From Bacteroidaceae bacterium (GTDB lineage Bacteria; Bacteroidota; Bacteroidia; Bacteroidales; Bacteroidaceae), in the NCBI GenBank assembly GCA_017645305.1, contig JAGCPD010000032.1:1-64000 (forward strand): 64,000 nt of DNA, read 5' to 3'. This document shows, one piece after another, positions 33,565-41,567 of this stretch; position 1 is the first letter of the stretch; each line of letters starts with the position of its first letter. The notes beneath the pieces were generated by a model. That model saw only the letters and a program-made list of their open reading frames with translations, searched no databases and was not told where the DNA came from. The position numbers were made by a program, and so were the translations under genes.

Positions 33565-35145
33565 ATGACAATTAACACGAAAGAACCACTCCCCGAAAGG
33601 CAGAGAAAGGAAAGGGCTGTTATAACGGTCACAAACGGAATAACACGTCACCCTGACTGGCGTATGGCTGAACCCATAAACATAGAAATCCTGCAAGGTG
33701 AGCAAATAGCCATCGCCGGTGACAATGCCGCAGGTAAAAGCCGACTTATAGAGATAATTACCGGACACTATCCTCTGCTGATGAACGAGGTGAAATACGA
33801 CTTTTCTCCCAGCCGCCTAAAGATGGTCAGTGAAAATCTGAAGTACATATCCTTCCGCGATTCATACGGAGATTCTGACAGCACGTATTACTATCAGCAG
33901 CGTTGGAATCAGCACGATATAGACGAAGGAACTCCCACGGCAGGACAGTTACTGCAGGAAGCCTTCAAACATGCTGACGAATCAATCGGGAGAGGCCTTG
34001 CCGAAGAAGAACGTGCAGCGGCACAAAAGCAACGCACAGAGCTAAGAAAAAAACTGACAGAGATATTCCACCTTGACGGACTGATGGACAAATACATTAT
34101 CTCCCTCAGTAGCGGAGAGCTGCGTAAGTTCCAGCTCACAAAGACACTTGGAACTGGTCCCAGAGTGCTGATAATGGACAATCCTTTTATCGGTTTGGAT
34201 GCCCAGACACGCGACCAGCTGCGCCTTCTCTTGCAAAAACTGGCACAAGAAACAAAACTGCTCATTATTCTGGTATTAAGCAAGGTAGATGACATACCCG
34301 ACTTCATCACACACGTCATACCCATAGAAGGCTTACATATCTTACCCAAAATAACAAGAAAGGAATACCAGCAACAATTGAGCACAAGGACTTTCGAAAC
34401 GCTCTCTGAAGAAAAAAGGAACTGGATATTGCAGCTACCGCAGAAAAACTTGAGCCAAGAGCCTTTCTACCCAAAAGAAGGAAGCGAGATTTTAAAATTC
34501 AACGATGTTACCATCCGTTATGGCTCGCGTACCATTCTGAAAAATCTGAACTGGTCGGTCAATGAGGGTGAGAAATGGGCTATGAGCGGTGAGAACGGAG
34601 CCGGTAAGAGTACGCTACTGAGCCTTGTCTGTGCCGACAATCCACAGGCGTACGCTTGTAACATAGAGTTATTTGGTCACAGGAGAGGCTCTGGCGAAAG
34701 TATCTGGCAGATAAAAAGGCACATCGGATATGTAAGTCCCGAGATGCACAGGGCCTACCTGAAAGACCTTCCGGCCATAGACATCGTGGCAAGCGGATTG
34801 CATGATTCCGTAGGTTTATATACTCGTCCCAAGCCTGAACAGAAGGAGATTTGTCTGGACTGGATGAACATTTTCGGCATAAAGGAACTGGCCGACCGCA
34901 CCTTCCTAAAACTAAGCAGCGGAGAGCAGCGCCTGTGCCTTTTGGCCCGTGCCTTTGTCAAGGATCCTGAACTGCTGATTCTGGATGAACCCCTGCACGG
35001 TCTCGACCTGCAGCATCGCGCCTACGTAAAGGAAATCATTAACATTTTCTGTCAGCGCAAGCACAAGACACTGGTAATGGTGACACACTATAAGGAGGAG
35101 TTCCCCAAATGCATCACCAATAATATTTACCTCACCAAGAACTAA
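33565..35145 (+). CDS. Tandem ABC ATPase, ModF-like
   Basis: 526 residues carrying two ABC ATPase domains without membrane segments. Domain 1: GDNAAGKSRL, ISLSSGELRKFQL, VLIMDNPFIGLD. Domain 2: GENGAGKSTLLSL, LSSGEQRLCLLARAF, LLILDEPLHGLD. The SSGE signature and the second-domain sequence resemble ModF/PhrA-type proteins, whose role in molybdate transport or repair is not firmly known. No Mod transporter genes are nearby. A hairpin follows at 35188-35219. Confidence 0.85.
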   Translation: MTINTKEPLPERQRKERAVITVTNGITRHPDWRMAEPINIEILQGEQIAIAGDNAAGKSRLIEIITGHYPLLMNEVKYDFSPSRLKMVSENLKYISFRDSYGDSDSTYYYQQRWNQHDIDEGTPTAGQLLQEAFKHADESIGRGLAEEERAAAQKQRTELRKKLTEIFHLDGLMDKYIISLSSGELRKFQLTKTLGTGPRVLIMDNPFIGLDAQTRDQLRLLLQKLAQETKLLIILVLSKVDDIPDFITHVIPIEGLHILPKITRKEYQQQLSTRTFETLSEEKRNWILQLPQKNLSQEPFYPKEGSEILKFNDVTIRYGSRTILKNLNWSVNEGEKWAMSGENGAGKSTLLSLVCADNPQAYACNIELFGHRRGSGESIWQIKRHIGYVSPEMHRAYLKDLPAIDIVASGLHDSVGLYTRPKPEQKEICLDWMNIFGIKELADRTFLKLSSGEQRLCLLARAFVKDPELLILDEPLHGLDLQHRAYVKEIINIFCQRKHKTLVMVTHYKEEFPKCITNNIYLTKN

Positions 35146-35187
35146 CTTCGTACACTCCAGCTATACTGCAGAAGGAACTAAGTGAAA

Positions 35188-35219
35188 CAGCCAGCCACAT
35201 TGGATTATGTAGCTGGCTG
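35188..35219 (+). terminator. Hairpin terminator after ModF-like gene
   Basis: CAGCCAGCCACA pairs with TGTAGCTGGCTG (11 of 12) around an 8-nt loop, followed by a moderately T-rich CATTATTCTTACTTT. Confidence 0.65.
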
Positions 35220-35244
35220 CATTATTCTTACTTTACCATAAGTC

Positions 35245-35322
35245 TTACTTCATCAAAACCTTTCTCGTTGTTCCGTCACTCATACGGATGATGTTGATGC
35301 CTTTCTGCGGAGCAGACGAAAT
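35245..35322 (-). pseudogene. C-terminal scrap of a secreted protein overlapping the RT end
   Basis: In a different frame from the RT, the minus strand encodes SSAPQKGINIIRMSDGTT followed by RKVLMK and a stop. This matches the common C-terminal tail of secreted proteins in this lineage (KGINI.RMSDGTT.KVLVK). The last dozen codons of the RT (ending KASTSSV) run through the same DNA, so the RT 3' end appears to be joined onto an older gene. Confidence 0.55.
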
Positions 35323-36428
35323 GCAGGCTTTAAGAAAAGCCAGCCGGTACTGTAATGGCTTAGAACGCCACGGAAAGAGGCAATACGGGAGCGGAGCCGC
35401 TCGGCATCAGTCTCCTGTTCAAGCGACGGTAATTTGCGTTGCATACGCCGAAGGGTGGTATTGCTGACATAGCGACGATGGGGTTTAAGATAGGCACCAA
35501 GAAATTCCACCCCCTGATTAACAGAGCAGATACGCACTTTACCTTCATGAAGCGTCAGGTCTAACTCTTCTTTCAGGAATTTCCGAACCTGTGGTATAAG
35601 CGTATGCAACCACTCGCGACTGGCACTTACCACATAGAAATCATCAACATAACGCCCATAGTGACGGCAACGGAGCGTTCGCTTCATAAACTCATCCAAT
35701 CGTCCCAGATATACATTACTGAAGAGCTGGCTTGTAAGATTACCTATTGGCAAGCCACAGCCCTTAGGACTGAAGAAGAGACTCTTGTCTCGCGGCAGGG
35801 AGTGCCAATCGGCGGGACTTCCTTTGATGCGACAGTCTGCAATAGGATCAAGCAGTACAATCTCATGCGTAAGATACCGAAGGAAATCCATGTCAAGACA
35901 TTCGCCCCATGCCATACTGCCTATGCTGTGACTTTCCATACGGTCAAGCAGGGAAAGCGTTATGGAGAGTAGCCGCTGACGGTTGATATGCATAAAGTAG
36001 CCCCTGATATCCATTTTCAGCACCCAGCAAGGTTCCTGCCAACTGTGGCTTTCCTGACGGATGTGCTGTTCCAGACGGTCTATGCCGAAGTGCGTTCCAC
36101 GCCCTTTGATGCAGGAATAACTGTCCGGAATGAAGGTACGCTCAAAGAGTTCGTGCGTATAATTATAATAAAGGTGGTGGACAATGCGGTCACGGAAGTC
36201 GGCGGCAAACACCTCTCGTTTCTTGGGGTCGGAGATAAGGAAGCAGGTAGAGGGTAGCGGCTTGTAAGTTCTGCAGTATAATTCATCGCACAATGACTCC
36301 AAGTTCTCCTCCAGATGTTCCTCAAATTTTAATTGATAGGGTTTGTTACGCTTGTGCCTGCGGGCATCGTAGTATGCCATGTACAAATCTGTCAGCAGTT
36401 GCTCCCGCGAAAGGATGAAGGGTTGCAT
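35280..36428 (-). CDS. Reverse transcriptase of a diversity-generating retroelement
   Basis: A 382-residue RNA-directed DNA polymerase. Visible RT motifs: FRDRIVHHLYYNY, VLKMDIRGYFMHIN, GLPIGNLTSQLFSNVYL near 222-238, GRYVDDFYVVS with the catalytic Asp pair near 262, GVEFLGAYLKP. The SQ in GNLTSQ, where most RTs have SP, is typical of diversity-generating retroelements. It lies 54 bp downstream of a surface protein whose last codons are NNC-rich, in the arrangement expected for an RT next to its variable target. The RT should copy a template repeat with adenine-directed errors into that 3' end. I saw no template repeat or Avd-like gene between 35146 and 39215. The final residues seem borrowed from an unrelated gene. 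Confidence 0.9.
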   Translation of the reverse strand: MQPFILSREQLLTDLYMAYYDARRHKRNKPYQLKFEEHLEENLESLCDELYCRTYKPLPSTCFLISDPKKREVFAADFRDRIVHHLYYNYTHELFERTFIPDSYSCIKGRGTHFGIDRLEQHIRQESHSWQEPCWVLKMDIRGYFMHINRQRLLSITLSLLDRMESHSIGSMAWGECLDMDFLRYLTHEIVLLDPIADCRIKGSPADWHSLPRDKSLFFSPKGCGLPIGNLTSQLFSNVYLGRLDEFMKRTLRCRHYGRYVDDFYVVSASREWLHTLIPQVRKFLKEELDLTLHEGKVRICSVNQGVEFLGAYLKPHRRYVSNTTLRRMQRKLPSLEQETDAERLRSRIASFRGVLSHYSTGWLFLKPAFRLLRRKASTSSV

Positions 36429-36482
36429 AATAAAAGAATAAAAGGATGCACTGCCTTACTCTTTCCGAGTGCAAGTGCTAAG

Positions 36483-38738
36483 CTACGGGCGCACGGCTCG
36501 CACAGATAGCCCGTAGCGGCGGTAGCTGCTGCGCCAATTCCAGTAGCCGGAACCGAAGTACATGTAGTACGCGTCGTAGTCGTAGAGCGGGTCAAGCGAA
36601 CTGGACCAGTAGTCGCCGTACGCGCCCGCGTCGTAGAGCTCGTCACCCCAGCGGTAGCCAGCGGCAGGCAGGAAGACTTGGCCTCCGTTCCGCCCTGTTA
36701 CGAGGATGCCGTTGACACCGTTCTTCTGCGTCCACTGGTGGGAACAATTGTTCATTAGTTCGATCTGTTGCTCATGCGATGGCATTCGCCAGGGAGCCCC
36801 CATGCGGACATGGGCGACATCGTAGCCTGTGCCAGCGATGTCGGAACCGATGTTGGTATAAGCATAATATCCTTGGCTATCGTAGTATCCGTAGGCGTAT
36901 GTGTTCCAGTCATACACACTCTTCTCGCTTGTCTCGCCCCAGGCGTAGTAGCCGCCGTAGCCCTCCGGGGTGCTTGCCCCCACGTTGCAGCAGCACCACT
37001 TCGTGCCGCTCGGCAAGCCGAGGTCGATGGCATGGGGATGGTGGTCGTCGGGACAGGTGAGAAGTTCGGGGAAGTCTTTGGAAGGTTCTGCCCGAAGTTC
37101 CTTGCCCATTATCTTCACGGTTGGGTAAGCAGTATAGGTCTTGCCTGCCTCCATATTGCTATAGGCAACCTGAACACCGTCAAGAGACCACTGCTTTTCG
37201 TTGCGATATGTTGTGGAAAGGTACTTTGCCTCCAACTTCTCATCCTTTTCATAAAACGACATGCCAAGCTGTACGGGCAGCAGCAGGTCACGCGAAGGCT
37301 GGGTCTTCAGCACGGCTGTTTTTTCGTTCGCGCCCTTCTGGTATTCGAGCTCAGTAAATGCTGGCAGCAGGTATTTGTCTGTTCCAATCTGTGGCTCGCC
37401 AGATAACTTAACGGATGCCGGTTGTATGCCGTCGCCGAACAAGCCTAGCTGCACGTAGGCACGTGCCGACCAGGGTACGGTGGTGCGGGCGTAGCTGTCC
37501 TTCAGGGCAGAGTACATTCCCTCGTCAAAGGCAGCTACGGCATCGAACTTGAAGTCAACGGACTCTTTTACACCCACCATGCACTCAAGACCAAGACCAG
37601 TTGCGGAACCGCACAAAGAGAAGAGCAAGTCAGGAATGAGACCTACCTCCATGTAGCCAGTCATGGAAAGCGAAGCCACATCCACACCGGCATCATTCTT
37701 CGGCGTAAGATACGTACTCCATTTCTTATTCTGCAATACGAAGCTGACCTTATCTGTGCGGTTGAAGTGTGCACTGCAATCGAGACTCACGGTGGCACCT
37801 TCGGCAAAGTATCCTGACAAGCCAAGCTTAGGTGTGATGAAAAGCAACGTGCCGGGTATCGGTATGCGGCCAAGCGTCACCTTTTTTACCAGCTCCTTCT
37901 CGTAGTATTTCTCGAAGGAACTCGTGGCATTGAACTTGATGGAGGATGTCAGGTCGTTCTGCAAGTCAAGGCGGAAGTACATGGGCTTGCCTATCTGTAT
38001 GTTTACCGTCACTTTCATCCTTGCCACATCGCCTATATCCAACGTGGTCGTCGTACCACCCTTCTCCAGTGTCTTTGTCCAAGACTTGTTCCAGATTTCC
38101 CGCTCGTATGTCACTTCGGCCTTACGCCTGCTGCTTGCCTGCGGGTCTTTAACATAGCACTCACCAATGAAGATGAGCTGCTCATAGACATCCTCCAGAC
38201 CCACCTTCTCACAGTTATAGTGGATACCTGCACCGTCTTGTGTCTTGGATATGACACGTGCCATGATGCCATCGGGGAAAGAAAGGCAGTCGTAGGTTGA
38301 GACTACTATATTTCCCTTGGACGGACACATTTCTGCGGGAGTGCTCAGGCTCAGGGTAAAACGTATCGTGTCACAGTCGGAAAGATAAGGGTCATGCGCA
38401 GAAGTGAGTTCAAACACTTTTTCGTTGAGAATCGTTTCAGGAGCGATAAACGACACGCTGTCTATCGCAGCAAGGGGAATCCTGTAGATGCTGTCCTGCG
38501 TATATACAACCTGCATCTGCCAGTCGGCATGATATACACTATCAGCATCATAGTGTGACTGCGCAATGCTGTCTATATCGCTCTTGAGGAAGGCATTAAA
38601 CTCACCGTCGTTCCTGTAGATGTACATGGCATCGTTCTGGGCGAATACCATTGAACAGTGAGCATTGAACATTGAACATCCCACCACAAAAAGCAGGAAC
38701 ATCATCCATCTTCCATCAAACATCTTACATCTTCTCAT
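36483..38738 (-). CDS. DGR target: secreted protein with C-terminal variable lectin-fold domain
   Basis: 751 residues. Signal peptide (FLLFVVGCSMFNAHCSMVFA, partly built from micro-repeats). The N-terminal domain (YIYRNDGEFNAF, AAIDSVSFI) resembles that of the large protein at the right edge of the window. After a long beta-rich middle, residues about 570-751 form a 'Fibrobacter major paralogous'/C-type lectin-like domain (HPHAIDLGLPSGTKW, YYAWGET, WRMPSHEQQIELMNNC, FLPAAGYRWG, YGDYWSSS, GLSVRAVRP). The segment between YRWG and GLSVR is the predicted variable repeat. Start overlaps the upstream gene's stop (ATGA). Likely a variable binding protein on the cell surface. Confidence 0.88.
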   Translation of the reverse strand: MRRCKMFDGRWMMFLLFVVGCSMFNAHCSMVFAQNDAMYIYRNDGEFNAFLKSDIDSIAQSHYDADSVYHADWQMQVVYTQDSIYRIPLAAIDSVSFIAPETILNEKVFELTSAHDPYLSDCDTIRFTLSLSTPAEMCPSKGNIVVSTYDCLSFPDGIMARVISKTQDGAGIHYNCEKVGLEDVYEQLIFIGECYVKDPQASSRRKAEVTYEREIWNKSWTKTLEKGGTTTTLDIGDVARMKVTVNIQIGKPMYFRLDLQNDLTSSIKFNATSSFEKYYEKELVKKVTLGRIPIPGTLLFITPKLGLSGYFAEGATVSLDCSAHFNRTDKVSFVLQNKKWSTYLTPKNDAGVDVASLSMTGYMEVGLIPDLLFSLCGSATGLGLECMVGVKESVDFKFDAVAAFDEGMYSALKDSYARTTVPWSARAYVQLGLFGDGIQPASVKLSGEPQIGTDKYLLPAFTELEYQKGANEKTAVLKTQPSRDLLLPVQLGMSFYEKDEKLEAKYLSTTYRNEKQWSLDGVQVAYSNMEAGKTYTAYPTVKIMGKELRAEPSKDFPELLTCPDDHHPHAIDLGLPSGTKWCCCNVGASTPEGYGGYYAWGETSEKSVYDWNTYAYGYYDSQGYYAYTNIGSDIAGTGYDVAHVRMGAPWRMPSHEQQIELMNNCSHQWTQKNGVNGILVTGRNGGQVFLPAAGYRWGDELYDAGAYGDYWSSSLDPLYDYDAYYMYFGSGYWNWRSSYRRYGLSVRAVRP
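36512..36655 (-). other. Predicted DGR variable repeat (VR)
   Basis: In the reading frame of the target, 19 of the codons here are TAC, GAC, CGC or AGC, i.e. AAC with its first or second base changed (for example TAC GAC TAC GAC, then CGC AGC AGC TAC). Asn-rich templates with AAC codons are standard in Bacteroidota DGRs. Invariant words between them (TGGTCCAGTTCGCTT) and the terminal GGGCTATCTGTGCGAGCC at its 3' side would be template-matched and include the initiation site. Confidence 0.75.
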
Positions 38739-39214
38739 GGCTTACGGACTTTGAAGGTTACGGTTGATGTTTTAATCACATAGACGTTGCCTGCCTTTTC
38801 CGGCACAGAAAGCGACACGTTGCCCTGGCTGTCCGTTATGGCAGAAGAGACAAGGGCACCATCGACGGTATAGACCTGCACACCAGTTGACGGCGTAAGG
38901 TTGGTTATGCTGATACGGTTTCCGCTGAAAGAGAGGACAGACCCGTACTGCCCTGCATTGTTGATTCGGGTCGGGTCGTCCTCCCTAACGTATGTAAACT
39001 TCGTTACCAGTGAAGAGGGGAAACTGACTACACTCATGTGTGTGCTGACGACAAGGTGGTCGTCGCTGAATGTTAAGACGGGTTGCTCGTCCAGCATAAT
39101 TGTCCAGTTCTGACCGGACGACACGTGCAGCAGCATGGCATTGACACCATTAGTATCTGCGCTTGACGCAAATGGCAGCAATGTCATTAGGAAAAGTAGT
39201 AAATGTCTTTTCAT
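38735..39214 (-). CDS. Small secreted partner of the DGR target
   Basis: 159 residues with a signal peptide (MKRHLLLFLMTLLPFASSA). Body is beta-rich (LLHVSSGQNWTIMLDEQPVLTF, VSFPSSLVTKFTYV). The C-terminus (GVQVYTVDGALVSSAI, NVYVIKTSTVTFKV) is a sorting-type beta domain. It overlaps the target gene by 4 nt, so the two are translated together. Function unknown; it may help export or display the variable protein. It is not an Avd-type helical bundle. TACTTTTG at 39245-39252 (minus) is the promoter of the three-gene unit. Confidence 0.65.
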   Translation of the reverse strand: MKRHLLLFLMTLLPFASSADTNGVNAMLLHVSSGQNWTIMLDEQPVLTFSDDHLVVSTHMSVVSFPSSLVTKFTYVREDDPTRINNAGQYGSVLSFSGNRISITNLTPSTGVQVYTVDGALVSSAITDSQGNVSLSVPEKAGNVYVIKTSTVTFKVRKP

Positions 39215-39244
39215 GATTATCTGTTACGGTGGTTATATGTAAGG

Positions 39245-39252
39245 CAAAAGTA
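39245..39252 (-). promoter_or_regulatory. -7 box of the DGR operon
   Basis: Minus-strand TACTTTTG, 31 nt before ATG 39214. Confidence 0.55.
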
Positions 39253-39441
39253 CAAAGAGAATCTGAAATAGCAAAAGATTCATGGGAAAATATTGAGTAC
39301 AGCACAGCAAAAGGCGGAAAATGAAACCGCAACAGGCAAAGCGGTGGGGAATATATGATGTGTTTTTTATTACAAACCAGCCAACGGAAGACGGACTAAA
39401 GGAGAAAGGCTTTTAAGGGGTCGGCGACCCGTGCCCCACGA

Positions 39442-39498
39442 AACGACGTTTCGTAGTCCAGGGAACGACGTTTCGTACCCCACATAACGACGTTTCGT
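39442..39498 (+). repeat. Three AACGACGTTTCGT units, 22-bp period
   Basis: AACGACGTTTCGT at 39442-39454, 39464-39476 and 39486-39498, exactly 22 bp apart; each core is nearly palindromic (ACGAAACGACGTTTCGT at the first). An ORF in this DNA (minus, 39370-39639) has no coding look beyond the repeat. Confidence 0.8.
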
Positions 39499-39711
39499 CA
39501 AAAAGGGGTTTGGGACCTGTCTGAGGACCCTTTGAAGCGAGTCGGAAAACCTGAAGCAAAAATCTTTACAAAATGATGCGCAAGACAGGAACCAACAATG
39601 CAGATGCCCGAAAAAGGCCTTGCAGATCATCGGAGTCAATCATGCGCATCATTGGATCAAATCATGCGCATCAACGAAATCAGGGATGCCCGCAATAAAA
39701 ACATGAGCTAT

Positions 39712-39758
39712 AAAATCTTACCCGGGTATCTGTACCCCTCTTACCCAGGTAAGATTTT
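39712..39758 (+). terminator. Long hairpin, 17-nt arms
   Basis: AAAATCTTACCCGGGTA pairs with TACCCAGGTAAGATTTT with one mismatch around a 13-nt loop. No T-tract follows strongly, so it may be an RNA structure or protein site instead of a terminator. Confidence 0.45.
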
Positions 39759-39878
39759 CGGGTTACTTTTATTAAAGTTACTTCTCTAATTTGGCAGACA
39801 CTGATAGCAAAATCATATTTTGCTGATTTTCCGACACTTACAATCAAGGGTTAAAGCAATGAAATACGTCAAAAAAAA

Positions 39879-39966
39879 CAGTTAAGTGTTTTGCAAAAAA
39901 TAGTTAAGTATTTTCAGAAAAATGGTTAACTGTTTTGAAAGAAATAGTTAAGTGTTACGAAAACAA
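39879..39966 (+). repeat. Four 22-bp tandem repeats
   Basis: Units start CAGTTAAGTGTTTT, TAGTTAAGTATTTT, TGGTTAACTGTTTT and TAGTTAAGTGTTAC at 39879, 39901, 39923 and 39945. They lie just upstream of the hisH promoter cassettes and could be a regulator binding array. The rest of 39215-40000 shows no gene. Confidence 0.85.
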
Positions 39967-40007
39967 GGTTTTTGGCGCAAGAAAAAACCGTTTTTCTTTG
40001 TATTCCG

Positions 40008-40175
40008 CTCGCTTATTCGAACTTTGGCTATCGCCGAAAGTACTCTCGTTCGGAAAAAACCAAATAAATTTGTTTTTTCGCTCACTTATTCGTACCTTTG
40101 AACTGCGTTCTAAAGTACTCTCGTTCGGAAAAACCCAAATAAATTTGGTTTTTCGCTCACTTATTCGTACTTTTG
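40008..40175 (+). promoter_or_regulatory. Tandem promoter cassettes (three units) before hisH
   Basis: CTCGCTTATTCGAACTTTG (40008), CTCACTTATTCGTACCTTTG (40081) and CTCACTTATTCGTACTTTTG (40156), periods 73 and 75 bp. Units 2 and 3 each have TTTG, exactly 20 nt, then TAnnTTTG (TACCTTTG 40093-40100; TACTTTTG 40168-40175). An AAACCAAATAAATTTGGTTT-like inverted repeat sits at the -33 position of unit 3. Unit 1 has a degenerate -7 (GAACTTTG). Confidence 0.8.
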
Positions 40176-40195
40176 CACGCCGAAAGCGTAAGAAG

Positions 40196-40810
40196 ATGAA
40201 TGTTGCAGTAGTAAAATACAACGCAGGAAACATATATTCCGTAATCCATGCCCTCCAGAGGCTTGGTGTCAACCCCATTTTTACAGACAATCCCGAGCAA
40301 CTGCAAAAAGCAGACAAAGTGCTTTTCCCAGGTCAGGGAGAGGCCAGCAACGCCATGCGTTATCTCAAGGAACACGGACTGGACAAGGTAATTCAAGACC
40401 TCAGGAACCCTATCCTTGGCATCTGCATAGGGCAGCAGCTCATGTGCCGTCACAGCCAAGAAGGCGACACAGAATGTCTGGGCATCTTTGATGCCGATGT
40501 ACTGCGCTTTAAACCGCAAAAGCACGAAGACAAAGTGCCACACATGGGATGGAACCAACTGAGCTTTATCCAGAATGAAGAATTAAAACCGTTAGACTGC
40601 GGATTGTTCAAAGGCTTCAGCGAAGGGGAATTTGTATATTTCGTACACAGTTTCTACGTTCCCATTTGCAAACACACGGCTGCCATTACCGACTATATAC
40701 TGCCGTTCAGCGCAGCATTGCACAAAAATAATTTCTATGCCACCCAGTTCCATCCGGAAAAGAGCGGAAGCGTAGGAGAACGTATCATTAAGAATTTTCT
40801 GGAACTATGA
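40196..40810 (+). CDS. hisH: Imidazole glycerol phosphate synthase, glutaminase subunit
   Basis: A 204-residue class I glutamine amidotransferase that supplies ammonia to HisF in histidine synthesis. Nucleophile Cys77 (GICIGQQLM), oxyanion region VLFPGQGEA, and His/Glu in ATQFHPEKSG. ATG at 40196 lies 21 nt after the third -7 box; the in-frame extension to 39935 is read-through of promoter repeats and is not coding. The stop overlaps the hisA start by 4 nt. Confidence 0.96.
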   Translation: MNVAVVKYNAGNIYSVIHALQRLGVNPIFTDNPEQLQKADKVLFPGQGEASNAMRYLKEHGLDKVIQDLRNPILGICIGQQLMCRHSQEGDTECLGIFDADVLRFKPQKHEDKVPHMGWNQLSFIQNEELKPLDCGLFKGFSEGEFVYFVHSFYVPICKHTAAITDYILPFSAALHKNNFYATQFHPEKSGSVGERIIKNFLEL

Positions 40811-41529
40811 TAGAACTGATTCCTGCCATTGACATAATAGGAGGCAAATGTGTGCGCCTGACAAAAGGGGACTACGCCACCAAAAAGGAATACGGTGACC
40901 CGGTGAGTATGGCCAAAGAGTTTGAACAACTGGGCTTTAAACGCCTGCATGTTGTAGATTTGGACGGAGCCAAAAGTAAACATGTGGTAAACGATGCTAC
41001 CCTGAAAGCCATCACACAAGCAACCAAACTGACAGTGGATTTTGGCGGAGGTGTAAAGACAGAAGACGACCTGAAAAAAGCATTTGAGGCAGGTGCCACA
41101 CTGGTAACAGCAGGAAGCATAGCCGTAACCAACCCCGAGATATATCTTGACTGGCTACAGAAATACGGAGCCACCCATCTGATATTGGGGGCTGATGTAC
41201 GTAATGGCAAGGTAAGCATTAACGGCTGGCAGGAAGACAGCAACATGGAACTGGCCGATTTCCTGACCCGTTACATGAAAGCAGGAACACGCAATGTACT
41301 CTGCACAGAGATAAGCCGTGACGGTATGTTGCAAGGCCCTGCAATCAACCTGTACAGGCAGGTAATGAGTTCTCACCCCACATGCCACCTTATTGCCAGC
41401 GGAGGCGTAAGCTGCATACAGGACATTGAGGCGCTGGAACAAGCTGGCATTCCTGCTGTAGTATTCGGGAAAGCCATTTACGAGGGTCGTATCGACATGA
41501 AAGAACTAAGCAAGAAAATGCTGGTCTGA
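40807..41529 (+). CDS. hisA: Phosphoribosylformimino-AICAR ribonucleotide isomerase
   Basis: A 240-residue (beta/alpha)8 enzyme of histidine synthesis, opening the ProFAR ring. Catalytic Asp in ELIPAIDIIGGKCVRL at the N-terminus and Asp in the C-terminal half strand (TEISRDGMLQGP). Phosphate-binding glycines at VDFGGGV and IASGGVS. Overlaps hisH; 38 bp before hisF. Confidence 0.96.
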   Translation: MIELIPAIDIIGGKCVRLTKGDYATKKEYGDPVSMAKEFEQLGFKRLHVVDLDGAKSKHVVNDATLKAITQATKLTVDFGGGVKTEDDLKKAFEAGATLVTAGSIAVTNPEIYLDWLQKYGATHLILGADVRNGKVSINGWQEDSNMELADFLTRYMKAGTRNVLCTEISRDGMLQGPAINLYRQVMSSHPTCHLIASGGVSCIQDIEALEQAGIPAVVFGKAIYEGRIDMKELSKKMLV

Positions 41530-41567
41530 TTATGAATCGCGAAGTAAGAATTATGAATTAAGGAAAG

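Noticed and set aside
33565..35145. ABC-F antibiotic resistance protein
   Set aside because: Signature LSSGE and domain spacing fit ModF-like proteins; the ABC-F linker is missing.
38735..39214. Avd accessory protein of the DGR
   Set aside because: The protein has a signal peptide and is beta-rich, whereas Avd is a small cytoplasmic helical bundle.
39370..39639. 89-codon minus-strand frame over the AACGACGTTTCGT repeats
   Set aside because: Codons come from tandem repeats; no start signal or family.
39879..39966. Possible CRISPR array
   Set aside because: 22-bp units are contiguous with no unique spacers and no cas genes nearby.
39935..40195. 87-codon N-terminal extension of hisH
   Set aside because: It is translation of the tandem promoter cassettes; HisH families begin at the ATG at 40196.
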